Positions 27,184 to 35,631 of a stretch of 64,000 nt of DNA are shown piece by piece. Source of the DNA: Anaerolineales bacterium (GTDB lineage: Bacteria > Chloroflexota > Anaerolineae > Anaerolineales > Villigracilaceae); contig JAHDWB010000002.1 of assembly GCA_023382595.1 (NCBI GenBank), positions 391,107-455,106 of the forward strand, given 5' to 3'. The translations under genes were made by a program, and so were the position numbers. Position 1 is the stretch's first letter. Every line of letters begins with the position of its first letter. The notes beneath the pieces were generated by a model. It did not search any database. It had not been told where the DNA came from and worked only from the letters and a program-made list of their open reading frames with translations.

Positions 27184-27864
27184 ATGCTTCGTGAGCGGAT
27201 CTCCCCCAACATTTCAGAGTTTCTCAGCTATCTGGCGTCACACCCGGAGGCGGAGAATAAACTCCCGCCGTTGACCGAACTCAGCCGCGAACTCGGCGTC
27301 GGCGTGGCGGCGTTGCGGGAACAGCTCGAAGTGGCGCGTTCGCTTGGGCTTGTAGAAGTCAAGCCGCGGACGGGAATGAGGCGCAAGCCGTATTCCTTCG
27401 CTCCCGCCGTTCTGAAGAGTCTCGATTACGCCATCGCACTCAACAAGGATCATTTCATCGCCTTCGCCGACCTGCGCCAGCACATCGAGATCGCCTACTG
27501 GCATCAGGCGGTAAAATTACTGACGACCGAAGACCACAATACATTGCACGAACTGGTTGCGCGCGCATGGGAAAAACTGCACGGCAACCCCATCGAAATC
27601 CCCCACCCCGAACATCGCGAACTGCATCTCACCATCTACCGCCGCCTGGATAATCCCTTCGTCACCGGCATCCTGCAATCGTATTGGGACGCCTACGAAA
27701 CCGTCGGCTTGAACTTCTTCACCGATTACAATTATCTGACGCAGGTCTGGACGTATCATCAGCAAATGGTCGACGCCATTTGTGCGAACGATGTGGAAGC
27801 GGGCTACAAAGCCCTGACCGAACACACCGATCTGATCCACCACTTATTATCATCGTCCCAGTGA
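27184..27864 (+). CDS. GntR/FadR-family transcriptional regulator
   Basis: The 226-residue product has an N-terminal winged helix (about 1-70; LPPLTELSRELGVGVAALREQLEVARSLGLVEVKPRTG) and a helical FCD-type effector domain (about 85-222) whose metal/ligand histidines are plausible at HREL, HQQMVDAI and HTDL. It lies 22 bases upstream of korA and probably regulates the korAB operon and itself through the doubled GATTAATC site. The ligand may be an organic acid, as is usual for FCD regulators. Confidence 0.85.
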   Translation: MLRERISPNISEFLSYLASHPEAENKLPPLTELSRELGVGVAALREQLEVARSLGLVEVKPRTGMRRKPYSFAPAVLKSLDYAIALNKDHFIAFADLRQHIEIAYWHQAVKLLTTEDHNTLHELVARAWEKLHGNPIEIPHPEHRELHLTIYRRLDNPFVTGILQSYWDAYETVGLNFFTDYNYLTQVWTYHQQMVDAICANDVEAGYKALTEHTDLIHHLLSSSQ

Positions 27865-27886
27865 CGACAACTTTACGAGGAGTTCC

Positions 27887-29827
27887 ATGAACAAAAAAGT
27901 GAACGATTTTTCGATCACGGTTGGCACGAAGAACGGCTCCGGCAGTTCCACCGCCAACAACACCATCCTGCGTTCGATCTTCAAGATGGGCATCCCCGTT
28001 TCGGGCAAGAACCTGTTCCCCTCCAATATCCAGGGCTTGCCGACGTGGTACACCATCCGCGTCAACAAGGATGGCTTTATCGGACGGCAGGAAAGCAACG
28101 ATATCGTCATTGCGATGAACCCCGATTCGTTCGCGCGGGACCTCGCATCTGTTTCGCCCGGCGGAGCCTTTTTCTACGCCGACGATATCAAACAGCCCAT
28201 CACCCGCGTGGACATTGCCATCTACCCGATGCCGGTCAAGACCATCGTCCGCAACGACCCGAACGTCCCGACCGACTTCCGCGAGCTGGTCGGCAACATG
28301 GTCTATGTGGGCGTGCTGGCGCAGATGATCGGCATCGATTTCGAAACGATCCGCGCCGCGCTGACCTTCCACTTCAAGGGCAAGCAGAAACCGATCGACA
28401 TGAACTTCAACGCCCTGAAAGCCGGCGCCGACTGGGCGAAGGAAAATCTTGAAAAGAAAGACCCGTTCCAGCTCGAACCGATGAACGAAACCGACGGTTT
28501 GATCATGGCGGACGGCAACACCGCCGCAGCGATCGGCTCCATTTTCGGCGGCATTCAGTTCGCGGCATGGTACCCGATCACGCCCGCCTCTTCCCTCGCT
28601 GAATCCCTGAACGACTTCCTGCCCATGCTCCGCAAGCGCGAAGACGGCAAGCACACCTATGCGGTCGTGCAGGCGGAAGATGAACTCGCCGCGCTCGGCA
28701 TGACCGTCGGCGCAGGCTGGGCGGGCTTGCGCGCAATGACATCCACCTCCGGTCCCGGTCTCTCGCTGATGACCGAGTTTGCAGGTTTGGCGTATTTCGC
28801 GGAAGTGCCGGTGGTGATTTGGGATGTGCAGCGCATCGGTCCGAGCACCGGCTTGCCGACCCGCACCTCGCAAGGCGACCTGACCTTCACGCACTTTATC
28901 GGTCACGGCGACTCGCACTCGGTCACACTCCTGCCCGGTGACGTGTACGAATGCTTCGAGTTCGGCTGGAAATCCTTTGACGTTGCCGAACGTTTGCAGA
29001 CTCCTGTCTTTGTGTTGAGCGACCTCGACATGGGCATGAACCAGTGGATGAGCAAACCCTTCCAGTATCCCGAAACCCCGATGGACCGCGGCAAGTTCCT
29101 GACCGAAAAAGACCTCGAGGAACTCAAGGGCAACTGGGGACGTTACCGCGACAATGACGGCGACGGAATTCCCTATCGCACCTTCCCCGGCAACAAACAC
29201 CCGATGAGCGCATACTTCACGCGCGGCACCGGTCACGATGAGAACGCGCGTTACAGCGAAGACGCCGATGTGTATCTCCGCAACATGGAACGCCTTAAGC
29301 ACAAATACGAGACCGCAAAGAAGTACGTCCCTGCGCCGGTCCTGCATACGAACAAGAAAGCGACCGTCGGCATCCTTGCCTACGGTTCGACGGAAAACGC
29401 CATCTTCGAAGCACAGCACCAGCTTGCGGCTGAGCATGGTCTCCAGTCCGAGTTGATGCGCATACGTGCCATTCCCTTCACGGACGAAGTGACCAAGTTC
29501 ATCGAGAAATACGACCAGGTCTTCGTCGTGGAAATGAACCGCGACGGACAGATGTATCAGATCCTGCTGACCGAATACCCGCAGTATGCGGCGAAGTTCA
29601 AGTCGGTGGCGTATCAGGACGGTCTGCCCGCGGCGGCGAAGTGGGTGCGCGAGGGGATTCTGGCGAAGTATGAAGGTCAGAAAGCGGAAAGCAAAGCGCA
29701 GAAGAAGGCTCCAGCGAAGAAGACTGCTTCGAAGGCAAAGCCAGCCCCAAAGAAGAAAGCGGCGGCGAAGTCCGTGAAGAAGACCACCGCCAAGTCCAAG
29801 ACATCCGCGAAGTCGAAGCGGAAATAA
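27887..29827 (+). CDS. korA: 2-oxoacid:ferredoxin oxidoreductase, fused gamma-alpha subunit
   Basis: The 646-residue KorA-type subunit joins a gamma domain (about 8-190; GSSTANNTILRSIFKMGIPVSGKN) to the alpha/pyrimidine domain (about 205-590; AWYPITPASSLAESL, TSTSGPGLSLMTEFAGLAYFAEVPVVI). With KorB it oxidises a 2-oxoacid, probably 2-oxoglutarate, and reduces ferredoxin. The last 48 residues (599-646) are 19 Lys, 1 Arg and otherwise mostly Ala/Ser/Thr/Pro, an extension not expected in this family and resembling a histone-H1-like tail. The frame ends cleanly before the korB ribosome site, so a frameshift is unlikely. Confidence 0.9.
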   Translation: MNKKVNDFSITVGTKNGSGSSTANNTILRSIFKMGIPVSGKNLFPSNIQGLPTWYTIRVNKDGFIGRQESNDIVIAMNPDSFARDLASVSPGGAFFYADDIKQPITRVDIAIYPMPVKTIVRNDPNVPTDFRELVGNMVYVGVLAQMIGIDFETIRAALTFHFKGKQKPIDMNFNALKAGADWAKENLEKKDPFQLEPMNETDGLIMADGNTAAAIGSIFGGIQFAAWYPITPASSLAESLNDFLPMLRKREDGKHTYAVVQAEDELAALGMTVGAGWAGLRAMTSTSGPGLSLMTEFAGLAYFAEVPVVIWDVQRIGPSTGLPTRTSQGDLTFTHFIGHGDSHSVTLLPGDVYECFEFGWKSFDVAERLQTPVFVLSDLDMGMNQWMSKPFQYPETPMDRGKFLTEKDLEELKGNWGRYRDNDGDGIPYRTFPGNKHPMSAYFTRGTGHDENARYSEDADVYLRNMERLKHKYETAKKYVPAPVLHTNKKATVGILAYGSTENAIFEAQHQLAAEHGLQSELMRIRAIPFTDEVTKFIEKYDQVFVVEMNRDGQMYQILLTEYPQYAAKFKSVAYQDGLPAAAKWVREGILAKYEGQKAESKAQKKAPAKKTASKAKPAPKKKAAAKSVKKTTAKSKTSAKSKRK

Positions 29828-29862
29828 TTACCGGTACGGTTATCCAAAAGGAGTAAACCACT

Positions 29863-30918
29863 ATGACTGAAACTCTCCCCATGGCTGGCGCGCCAGCAAA
29901 TACGAACGCCGCCGGTCTGACAAAGAATGATTACCGCGGCAACCCGACCACCTTGTGCCAGGGCTGCGGACACAACTCGATCTCGAACCAGATCGTGACC
30001 GCGCTGTACGAAATGAACATCGTGCCGGAAGATGTGATGAAGTTCAGCGGCATCGGTTGTTCGTCCAAGTCGCCGACCTATTTCCTGAACCGCACCTTCG
30101 GCTTCAACAGCCTGCACGGACGCATGCCGTCCATTGCGACGGGCGCCCTGTTCGCGGATGCGCACATGAAGGGCATCGGCGTTTCGGGCGACGGCGACAC
30201 CGCCAGCATCGGCATGGGACAGTTCAAGCACGTCATGCGCCGCAATGTGAACATGGTCTATATCGTCGAGAACAACGGCGTGTACGGTCTCACCAAGGGA
30301 CAGTTCTCCGCCACCGCCGAAAAAGGCTTGCAATTGAAAAAGCAGGGCGAGAATCCCTACATGCCCGTCGATATCTGCATGGAAGCGCTGGTCTCCAACG
30401 CGACCTTCGTGGCGCGTTCATTCGCAGGCAACCCGAAACAGGTAAAGGAACTGCTGAAAGCCGCGCTGGCGCACAACGGCATCGCCGTGCTGGACATCAT
30501 CAGTCCGTGCGTGACCTTCAACAATCAGGACAATGCCTACCACTCGTACGCCTGGGGCAAGGACCATGAAGAACCCCTGCACGAGATCTCCTACATTGCG
30601 CCGCGCAGCGAGATCATGCTCGAACGCGAGATGATGGAAGGCGAGGTCCGCGAAGTTGCCATGCACGACGGCTCGACGATCATCTTGAAGAATCTCGAAA
30701 AGGATTACAACCCCACTGACCGCGTCGAAGCAATGCGCGTGATGGAAGAGGCACAGCGCAACAACTGGCTGGTGACGGGTCTGCTCTACCTCAATACCAC
30801 CAAGCCGACGCTGACCAGCATCTACAACCTTGTGGATACGCCGCTCAACCGCCTGACCGAAGCCGACCTGCGCCCTGAACGCGTCATGATCGACAAGATC
30901 AACGAGTTGATGTTCTAA
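29863..30918 (+). CDS. korB: 2-oxoacid:ferredoxin oxidoreductase beta subunit
   Basis: The 351-residue thiamine diphosphate subunit shows CQGCGHNS and GIGCSSK cysteines for the [4Fe-4S] cluster and GDGDTASIGMGQF...NNGVYGLTKGQ for thiamine diphosphate-magnesium binding. It completes the KorAB enzyme, which feeds ferredoxin and links the TCA cycle to low-potential electron carriers. AAAGGAG precedes the ATG, and a terminator follows the gene. Confidence 0.94.
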   Translation: MTETLPMAGAPANTNAAGLTKNDYRGNPTTLCQGCGHNSISNQIVTALYEMNIVPEDVMKFSGIGCSSKSPTYFLNRTFGFNSLHGRMPSIATGALFADAHMKGIGVSGDGDTASIGMGQFKHVMRRNVNMVYIVENNGVYGLTKGQFSATAEKGLQLKKQGENPYMPVDICMEALVSNATFVARSFAGNPKQVKELLKAALAHNGIAVLDIISPCVTFNNQDNAYHSYAWGKDHEEPLHEISYIAPRSEIMLEREMMEGEVREVAMHDGSTIILKNLEKDYNPTDRVEAMRVMEEAQRNNWLVTGLLYLNTTKPTLTSIYNLVDTPLNRLTEADLRPERVMIDKINELMF

Positions 30919-30946
30919 ACCACGCCCCCACCGTCCCTACGGGACA

Positions 30947-30987
30947 CCTCCCCCAAATCCAAAAGCGGACTTGGGGGAGGATTTTTG
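30947..30987 (+). terminator. Terminator after korB, of the dispersed CTCCCCCAAAT palindrome type
   Basis: Bases 30947-30960 pair with 30967-30980 over 14 positions with one mismatch, followed by ATTTTTG. Just upstream, CGTCCCTACGGGAC forms a second small hairpin. The same double-hairpin sequence type occurs inside the yqeC-mocA gene at 58990-59095, so this is a dispersed element doing terminator duty here. Confidence 0.75.
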
Positions 30988-30995
30988 TTATCGCC

Positions 30996-32318
30996 ATGAC
31001 AAACGAAACAACTTCCGAAAAACTCAACTTCAAACAGATACTGCCCGTCCTTGTCATCGTCTTAGTGGACTTGATGGGACTGTCCATTATCATTCCTTTA
31101 TTGCCGCTGTATGCCGCGCGCTTCGGGACCACCCCGCTGGTGATCGGCATCCTGCAGGCGACCTACCCGATGATGCAATTCGTCGGCGCGCCGATCCTGG
31201 GCAGACTGTCCGATAAGTTCGGCAGGAAGCCGGTGCTGGTCGTCAGCCAGATCGGGACATTGGGCGGGTTCATCCTGCTCGGCTTCGCGGACTCGCTGTT
31301 CCTGCTGTTCCTTTCGCGCATCATCGACGGGCTTTCCGGCGCGAACATCGCCACCGCCCAAGCCGCGATCGCGGACAGTACCACCGAAAAGACGCGCACA
31401 CAGGGGCTGGGATTGATCGGCGCGGCGTTCGGGGTCGGCTTTGTGCTGGGACCGATCATCGCCTTCATCGTGCTGGCGGCGACCGGACAGAACTATCAGG
31501 CAGTGGCGTTCACCGCCGCTTTCTTCTCGTTCGTCTCCATCTTGTTGACGTCCTTCTGGTTCAAGGAGACGGTGCAGCAGGCGGAAGACCCCGAAGCCTC
31601 GCGCAAGCGCCGTCCCTTCTCGTTCGATGCGATGCGCAACGCGCTCAAGAATCCCGCCATCGGCTTTTTGCTGATCATCATGTTCTTTTACCGCATCGCC
31701 TTCGGCGGCTATGAACAACTCTTTTCGCTCTTCACGCTCACCCGCCTCGGCATGGACGCGCGCGACACGTCCGGTTTGTTTGCGCTGGCGGGCATCACCA
31801 TCATCGTCATTCAGGCGGGTTTGATCGGCAGATGGTCGCGGCAAAAGGGAGACCGCTGGCTGGTGCTGATGGGACTGGGCGCATTGGCGGTCGGCTTGAT
31901 CGGCACAGCGCTGACCCCGGCAAGCCCGGTTCCGTGGTACGAACGGGACAGGGTGCTCGAAAGCATGGCAGGACAGGGCGAACAACGCGTGTCGATCCAG
32001 AGCATACAGATCGAACTGCCCGAAGAGACATCCAAAGGCTGGGGCGGGGTCATCTGGCTTTTGGTGGCAAGCCTGCCCGCGGCGGTGGGCGGCGCGGTAC
32101 TGCATCCCGCCATCAACAGCCTGATCTCCAAATCGGCAAATCCCGCCGAGTTGGGCGGGACGCTGGGGGTTTCGGCGGCGGCATACAGCGCGGCGAACGC
32201 CATTGCGCCGTTGTTCTACGGCACACTCTTTCAGGTCTTCGGCGGACCCGTGCCATTCTTCGTGGGCGGACTGATCTTGGCAAGCCTGCGCCTGTTCGCG
32301 CCGAGGGTCGTGAAATAG
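30996..32318 (+). CDS. MFS transporter, TetA-like drug exporter
   Basis: The 440-residue, 12-helix major-facilitator protein has the cytoplasmic loop 2-3 motif GRLSDKFGRKPVL (about residues 69-81) and helix 5 GAAFGVGFVLGPIIAF, the antiporter motif of drug:proton exporters. An extra hydrophilic segment (about 305-345; PWYERDRVLESMAGQGEQ...) lies between helices 8 or 9 and 10 and is unusual for the family. The substrate cannot be assigned. It follows the korB terminator with a short gap. Confidence 0.85.
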   Translation: MTNETTSEKLNFKQILPVLVIVLVDLMGLSIIIPLLPLYAARFGTTPLVIGILQATYPMMQFVGAPILGRLSDKFGRKPVLVVSQIGTLGGFILLGFADSLFLLFLSRIIDGLSGANIATAQAAIADSTTEKTRTQGLGLIGAAFGVGFVLGPIIAFIVLAATGQNYQAVAFTAAFFSFVSILLTSFWFKETVQQAEDPEASRKRRPFSFDAMRNALKNPAIGFLLIIMFFYRIAFGGYEQLFSLFTLTRLGMDARDTSGLFALAGITIIVIQAGLIGRWSRQKGDRWLVLMGLGALAVGLIGTALTPASPVPWYERDRVLESMAGQGEQRVSIQSIQIELPEETSKGWGGVIWLLVASLPAAVGGAVLHPAINSLISKSANPAELGGTLGVSAAAYSAANAIAPLFYGTLFQVFGGPVPFFVGGLILASLRLFAPRVVK

Positions 32319-32363
32319 AATGGATTGGATTTGATCCGCAGATTTCGCAGAATTTGACAGATG

Positions 32364-32401
32364 CCGCAGGGGCGCGTTGACCGCGCCCCTGCGGTTATAA
32401 T
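32364..32401 (+). promoter_or_regulatory. GC-rich hairpin directly joined to a -10 element
   Basis: A perfect 13-bp stem (32364-32376 with 32382-32394, core GGGGCGCG) is followed after one base by TATAAT (32396-32401), ending eight bases before the arfB ATG at 32410. The hairpin may end the transporter transcript while the -10 starts a nearly leaderless arfB mRNA. Confidence 0.55.
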
Positions 32402-32409
32402 GCGGGGAA

Positions 32410-32811
32410 ATGAGCAATCTTGAAGCAGAGATCAAACTGGAGTACGTGCGCGCTTCGGGACCGGGCGGGCAGAACGTCAACAAAGTGGCGACGGCGGTGC
32501 AGCTGCGCTTCGATATGTTGAACTCGCCCTCGCTCGCCGCGGACTTAAAATCACGCCTGATGCGTCTGGCAGGGAAACGGGTCAACGCGGAGGGCGTGTT
32601 GGTGATCGAAGCGAAATCCCGCCGCACACAGGAAGCCAACCGCGAAGAGGCGTTGAAGAAGTTCCATGAGTTGATCCGCAAGGCGGGCGAGAAGCCGAAA
32701 ACCCGCCGCAAGACCAAGCCGACAAAGGCATCGCAGGAGGAACGGCTGAAGGGCAAGAAGAAACGGGCGGAGGTCAAGAGATCGAGGCGCGGGGGCTATG
32801 AGTCCGAGTGA
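32410..32811 (+). CDS. arfB: Alternative ribosome-rescue factor, peptidyl-tRNA hydrolase ArfB
   Basis: The 133-residue product carries the release-factor catalytic motif GPGGQNVNK at about residues 17-25, used to hydrolyse peptidyl-tRNA. A basic, lysine/arginine-rich tail (about 88-130) inserts into the mRNA channel of stalled ribosomes. Length and tail match ArfB/YaeJ rather than a full release factor. Its start lies eight bases after a TATAAT, so the transcript is probably leaderless. The next gene begins just beyond its stop. Confidence 0.93.
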   Translation: MSNLEAEIKLEYVRASGPGGQNVNKVATAVQLRFDMLNSPSLAADLKSRLMRLAGKRVNAEGVLVIEAKSRRTQEANREEALKKFHELIRKAGEKPKTRRKTKPTKASQEERLKGKKKRAEVKRSRRGGYESE

Positions 32812-32834
32812 GAGAACAGGTCAAGGAGTCTTTA

Positions 32835-33263
32835 ATGGCTAGGAAAAAATCATCAACGTCGGATGTCGTCTTCCGCTGGCTCGGCTGGCTTGTGCTGATC
32901 GGCTTGGTCGGCAGTATCCTGTGGTCGATGTGGGTGGACACGCTGCAGCCGTTGATCCGCGCGGGGGATACGCAGGCGGTGATCTTTAATCTGGTCGGTC
33001 TGCCGATCATCCTGCTGGGCACCGGCATCTTTGTGTATGGCGGCTTCCGGTTCGTGCGCGCCACATTCCAAGCCATGCAGGAACCGGGGGCGGTGGAGAA
33101 CATTGCAAGAATCCAGGAAGGCAGTTTGCCGCCCGATGAACTGCGGCAGGCGCGGATGGAAAACCTGCGCGCGTTGTGGACGGCATGGAAGCGCCCGCTG
33201 TTATGGCTGGCGTTCGGGTTTGCATTGATCGCGCTGGGCGGATTTCTGATCAATTACGTGTAG
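32835..33263 (+). CDS. Small two-helix membrane protein of unknown function
   Basis: The 142-residue protein has transmembrane segments at about 14-35, 47-67 and 119-139 and a charged helix between the last two (about 75-115). I recognise no family. The ATG at 32835 has AAGGAG six bases ahead; a GTG at 32808 overlapping the arfB stop is the alternative start. It is probably co-transcribed with arfB. Confidence 0.6.
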   Translation: MARKKSSTSDVVFRWLGWLVLIGLVGSILWSMWVDTLQPLIRAGDTQAVIFNLVGLPIILLGTGIFVYGGFRFVRATFQAMQEPGAVENIARIQEGSLPPDELRQARMENLRALWTAWKRPLLWLAFGFALIALGGFLINYV

Positions 33264-33359
33264 GGATATTCACTGCCGTTGAATTCGCGGCAGCCGCATG
33301 CTATGATGACCGTGGGGAATGTGAGTCAGGTCTGGTCGTTACGTGATAAAGGAGTCACC

Positions 33360-34109
33360 ATGCGCCGTATCGTTTTAATTTGCTGCGCGTTGACCGCCCT
33401 GCTGAGTGCGTGCGGGACGGGAACGCCGCGCCTGCCCGGCGGGCTGACGCTTGAGGAACATGTGCTGGCGCGCGCGCCAAGTTCGGATTCGTTCACGTTC
33501 GAGCCGCTGGAAGGCACGCAGGAAGGGGTGCTGGCACGGCATGCGTCCGAACGCTCCCAGCGTATTCCCCTGCCGATCGTCACGGTGAACGGCAACCCGG
33601 CGATGGAGGCGGGCTGGAACGACGGCAGGCTGACGGCGGAAGTGTTCACGGATCCCCTCCAGCCCCCGGCGCAGATCGTGCAAGTCTCGCATGCCGGTGA
33701 AGTCATTTTCAGCGCGTCCGCCGGTATGCCCAGCCCGCTCCTGCCCCTGCAAGGTCTGTGGACGTACGACGGTCATTGGGCGCTCGAGATCGTGCTTGCC
33801 ACGCCCGAAGTCTGGGCGGGACAGGTCTATATCGACGGGGAATCGGTCAACGAGGCGCAGGGATACGAGGAAGCCTTCGGGTTTCAAACGCTCTCCGGCA
33901 AGCCGTTCTACTTCTTCCGGCAGGCGGGGCAACTGGGGTTTTCCTACGACGGCGGAGGTGCGTCCCTGCCCTACGACAGCATCCCCCACTATCTGTGCTG
34001 CAGCGAGTCGGTGTTGAACCCGCTGCAGGCGCGGGAGATGACGGCATTCTTCGCCCAACGCGGCAATGACTGGTTCTATGTGGAACTGGGGAATTTTTCG
34101 GGGCAGTAA
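33360..34109 (+). CDS. Lipoprotein of unknown function
   Basis: The 249-residue product begins MRRIVLICCALTALLSACG, a lipoprotein signal with lipobox LSAC, so Cys19 should be lipidated and the protein anchored on the outer face of the membrane. The remaining sequence is beta-rich with no recognised domain, ending in FFAQRGNDWFYVELGNFSGQ. AAAGGAGT precedes the ATG at 33360; the open frame upstream to 33279 lacks this site. It is the last core-type gene before the second accessory stretch. Confidence 0.75.
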   Translation: MRRIVLICCALTALLSACGTGTPRLPGGLTLEEHVLARAPSSDSFTFEPLEGTQEGVLARHASERSQRIPLPIVTVNGNPAMEAGWNDGRLTAEVFTDPLQPPAQIVQVSHAGEVIFSASAGMPSPLLPLQGLWTYDGHWALEIVLATPEVWAGQVYIDGESVNEAQGYEEAFGFQTLSGKPFYFFRQAGQLGFSYDGGGASLPYDSIPHYLCCSESVLNPLQAREMTAFFAQRGNDWFYVELGNFSGQ

Positions 34110-34182
34110 GCGCCGCCGCCTTTTCCCAGTTACTTTTCCCCGAATAGGCAGGCAATTTTAGAAGGTGGCGGGCGCGCGCTTG

Positions 34183-34268
34183 AAAATGTCGTGATGTTTT
34201 CCGGAAAACATCACGACATTTTTGGAAAAACATCACGATATTTTTTAAAAACTTCCCGATGTTTTTTG
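34183..34268. repeat. Forty-base perfect palindrome plus tandem half-sites
   Basis: AAAATGTCGTGATGTTTTCC (34183-34202) is followed immediately by its exact reverse complement (34203-34222). Two further direct copies of the right half follow: AAAACATCACGATATTTTTT (about 34226-34245) and a more degenerate AAACTTCCCGATGTTTTTT (about 34249-34267). The right halves end in T-runs. It could be a tandem terminator or a multi-site operator; it stands at the border of the second accessory stretch. Confidence 0.7.
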
Positions 34269-34450
34269 AAGTCCGCGACCCCGCCGGTAAAGGATTCTGT
34301 CAGTTTTTTGTAATCTCCGTTTCGTTGACCCATGCTGTGGGTGTGTTTATAATTTGTTCATCCGTTTTTTGCCCATTCCACTTAAACGCCCAAGTGGATT
34401 TGGGGGATTTTCCCAAAGGGGGCGCTGAGGCGGAAGCCGCCTAAAAGGAG

Positions 34451-34470
34451 TTATACGGACGTCCGAATAA
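34451..34470. promoter_or_regulatory. Twenty-base operator-like palindrome
   Basis: TTATACGGACGTCCGAATAA is palindromic except at one symmetric pair, and lies 50 bases upstream of the gene at 34520, right after an AAGGAG. The 411-base gap between 34109 and 34520 holds this, the palindrome array before it, and a GC-rich stretch (34381-34445) containing small hairpins such as GGCGG and CCGCC; no gene is supported in it. Confidence 0.45.
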
Positions 34471-34519
34471 CCATAGTTGGCTGCCAAGCAAAAATTCTAA
34501 ACAGGAAAAGTAAAAGAAT

Positions 34520-35404
34520 ATGACTAATCCAACGCCAAAAAAGAAACCCCTTGACACTGCATTATTGACTATTGTTGCATCAATATGGAGTTGTATTTTA
34601 ATTGTAGTAGCGCTTTTTGTTATCATATACTTTGATATGGTTCCTACAGGCGTTGGACTAGGACCCATCACTTTTACGCAGCCTACACCAACACAAGAAA
34701 ATGTGGAAACTCCGCCAAGCATAGAAGCACCTCCTACTACAAATCCAACTGTGATAAATTCACCTGCAGCCGAAATTCTGCCAACGCCCACTGTTTTTAC
34801 CCCACCGCCGAATCCAACAGTTGCGGTCATACCCACAATCACCCCAAGCTATACCGTCTTATTGCATGATGACTTTGAATTAGGAATTAGCAATCAATGG
34901 CAAAGCGAAGGAAATTGGCTTATGACGAATGGGCATTTAACGCCTTCAGAAATAAAGGATAGCAAAATATATTCAGTTGACACGTCTTGGGTCAATTACG
35001 AAGGCGAGATAACATTTGAAGTTACAGAAAATCTGTTTCTTTTTGTAATGTTGCGAACTCAAAATCCAGATAATTATGTTGAGTTCATATTGCAGTGCGG
35101 CTGGAATGGAAATTATTTTAGCTTATACACGGGTGATTACATGTTCTGGCGAATAAGAAAAAATGGGAATGTCACAGATATTCCAGGTACACAAACAGAA
35201 ACATCTTGCAGAAATGAAAGGGCAACCATTTACTTTAGCTCAGTAGATAATGTTTATCGCGCTACTTATAAGGGGAAAACTATTTCATTTGCAGATCCAG
35301 ATAACACATTTGTATCAGGTGGAATAGGTTTAAGGTTTTATCCTTTTGAAAAAGCCACTGATGCATTAGTGAAGTTTGATGAAATAAGAGTCAGAACAAA
35401 ATGA
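34520..35404 (+). CDS. Membrane-anchored extracellular protein with LamG/DUF1080-like domain
   Basis: The 294-residue protein has one transmembrane anchor (about 15-40), a Pro/Thr-rich linker (about 50-110) and a beta-rich C-terminal domain (about 113-294; DDFELGISNQWQSEGNW...) resembling concanavalin-A-like/3-keto-disaccharide-hydrolase sheets. Such domains bind carbohydrate or protein on the cell surface; the ligand is unknown. The gene is clearly AT-rich. It is the first member of the second repeat-separated stretch and is followed by a full family A repeat. Confidence 0.6.
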   Translation: MTNPTPKKKPLDTALLTIVASIWSCILIVVALFVIIYFDMVPTGVGLGPITFTQPTPTQENVETPPSIEAPPTTNPTVINSPAAEILPTPTVFTPPPNPTVAVIPTITPSYTVLLHDDFELGISNQWQSEGNWLMTNGHLTPSEIKDSKIYSVDTSWVNYEGEITFEVTENLFLFVMLRTQNPDNYVEFILQCGWNGNYFSLYTGDYMFWRIRKNGNVTDIPGTQTETSCRNERATIYFSSVDNVYRATYKGKTISFADPDNTFVSGGIGLRFYPFEKATDALVKFDEIRVRTK

Positions 35405-35430
35405 AATAAATCTAAGCATCCAAAAAGCAA

Positions 35431-35539
35431 GCCACCGATGAACAGCAGTGTCAACCCCAAAGGGGTGCTCCGTGCAGCAAGGCGCGCACAGGCATCCCGT
35501 GAAGGTCACGCGGGGCGATGTCCGCGTGGCGGTTGGGAC
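35431..35539 (+). repeat. Family A repeat, full copy (109 bases)
   Basis: It begins GCCACCGATGAACAGCAG, has CCCCAAAGGGG, then GGCATCCCGTGAAGGTCACG and GGGGCGATGTCCGC, and ends GGCGGTTGGGAC. The starting CCACCG can pair with the final CGGTTGG with one bulged T. It lies between the genes at 34520 and 35632. Confidence 0.82.
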
Positions 35540-35631
35540 GACTGATTTAGTCAACACGTAAATCTAACATGCAAAAACGCTTGGAACTTAAGCGATTCTT
35601 GCTTTGATTAAACATCAAAAGGAGTTTGTAT

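Noticed and set aside
27719..29437. Long open frame on the minus strand opposite korA (over 550 codons)
   Set aside because: It mirrors the GC-rich third-position bias of korA, has no recognisable domain, and the + strand frame is a clear KorA.
29681..29827. Frameshift as the cause of the lysine-rich KorA tail
   Set aside because: The tail is in the same frame as the enzyme, ends at a stop followed by a proper korB ribosome site, and other frames give no better continuation.
31098..32777. Long minus-strand open frame opposite the MFS and arfB genes
   Set aside because: It spans two genes with clear homology on the + strand and reads as low-complexity Arg/Gln/Ala sequence.
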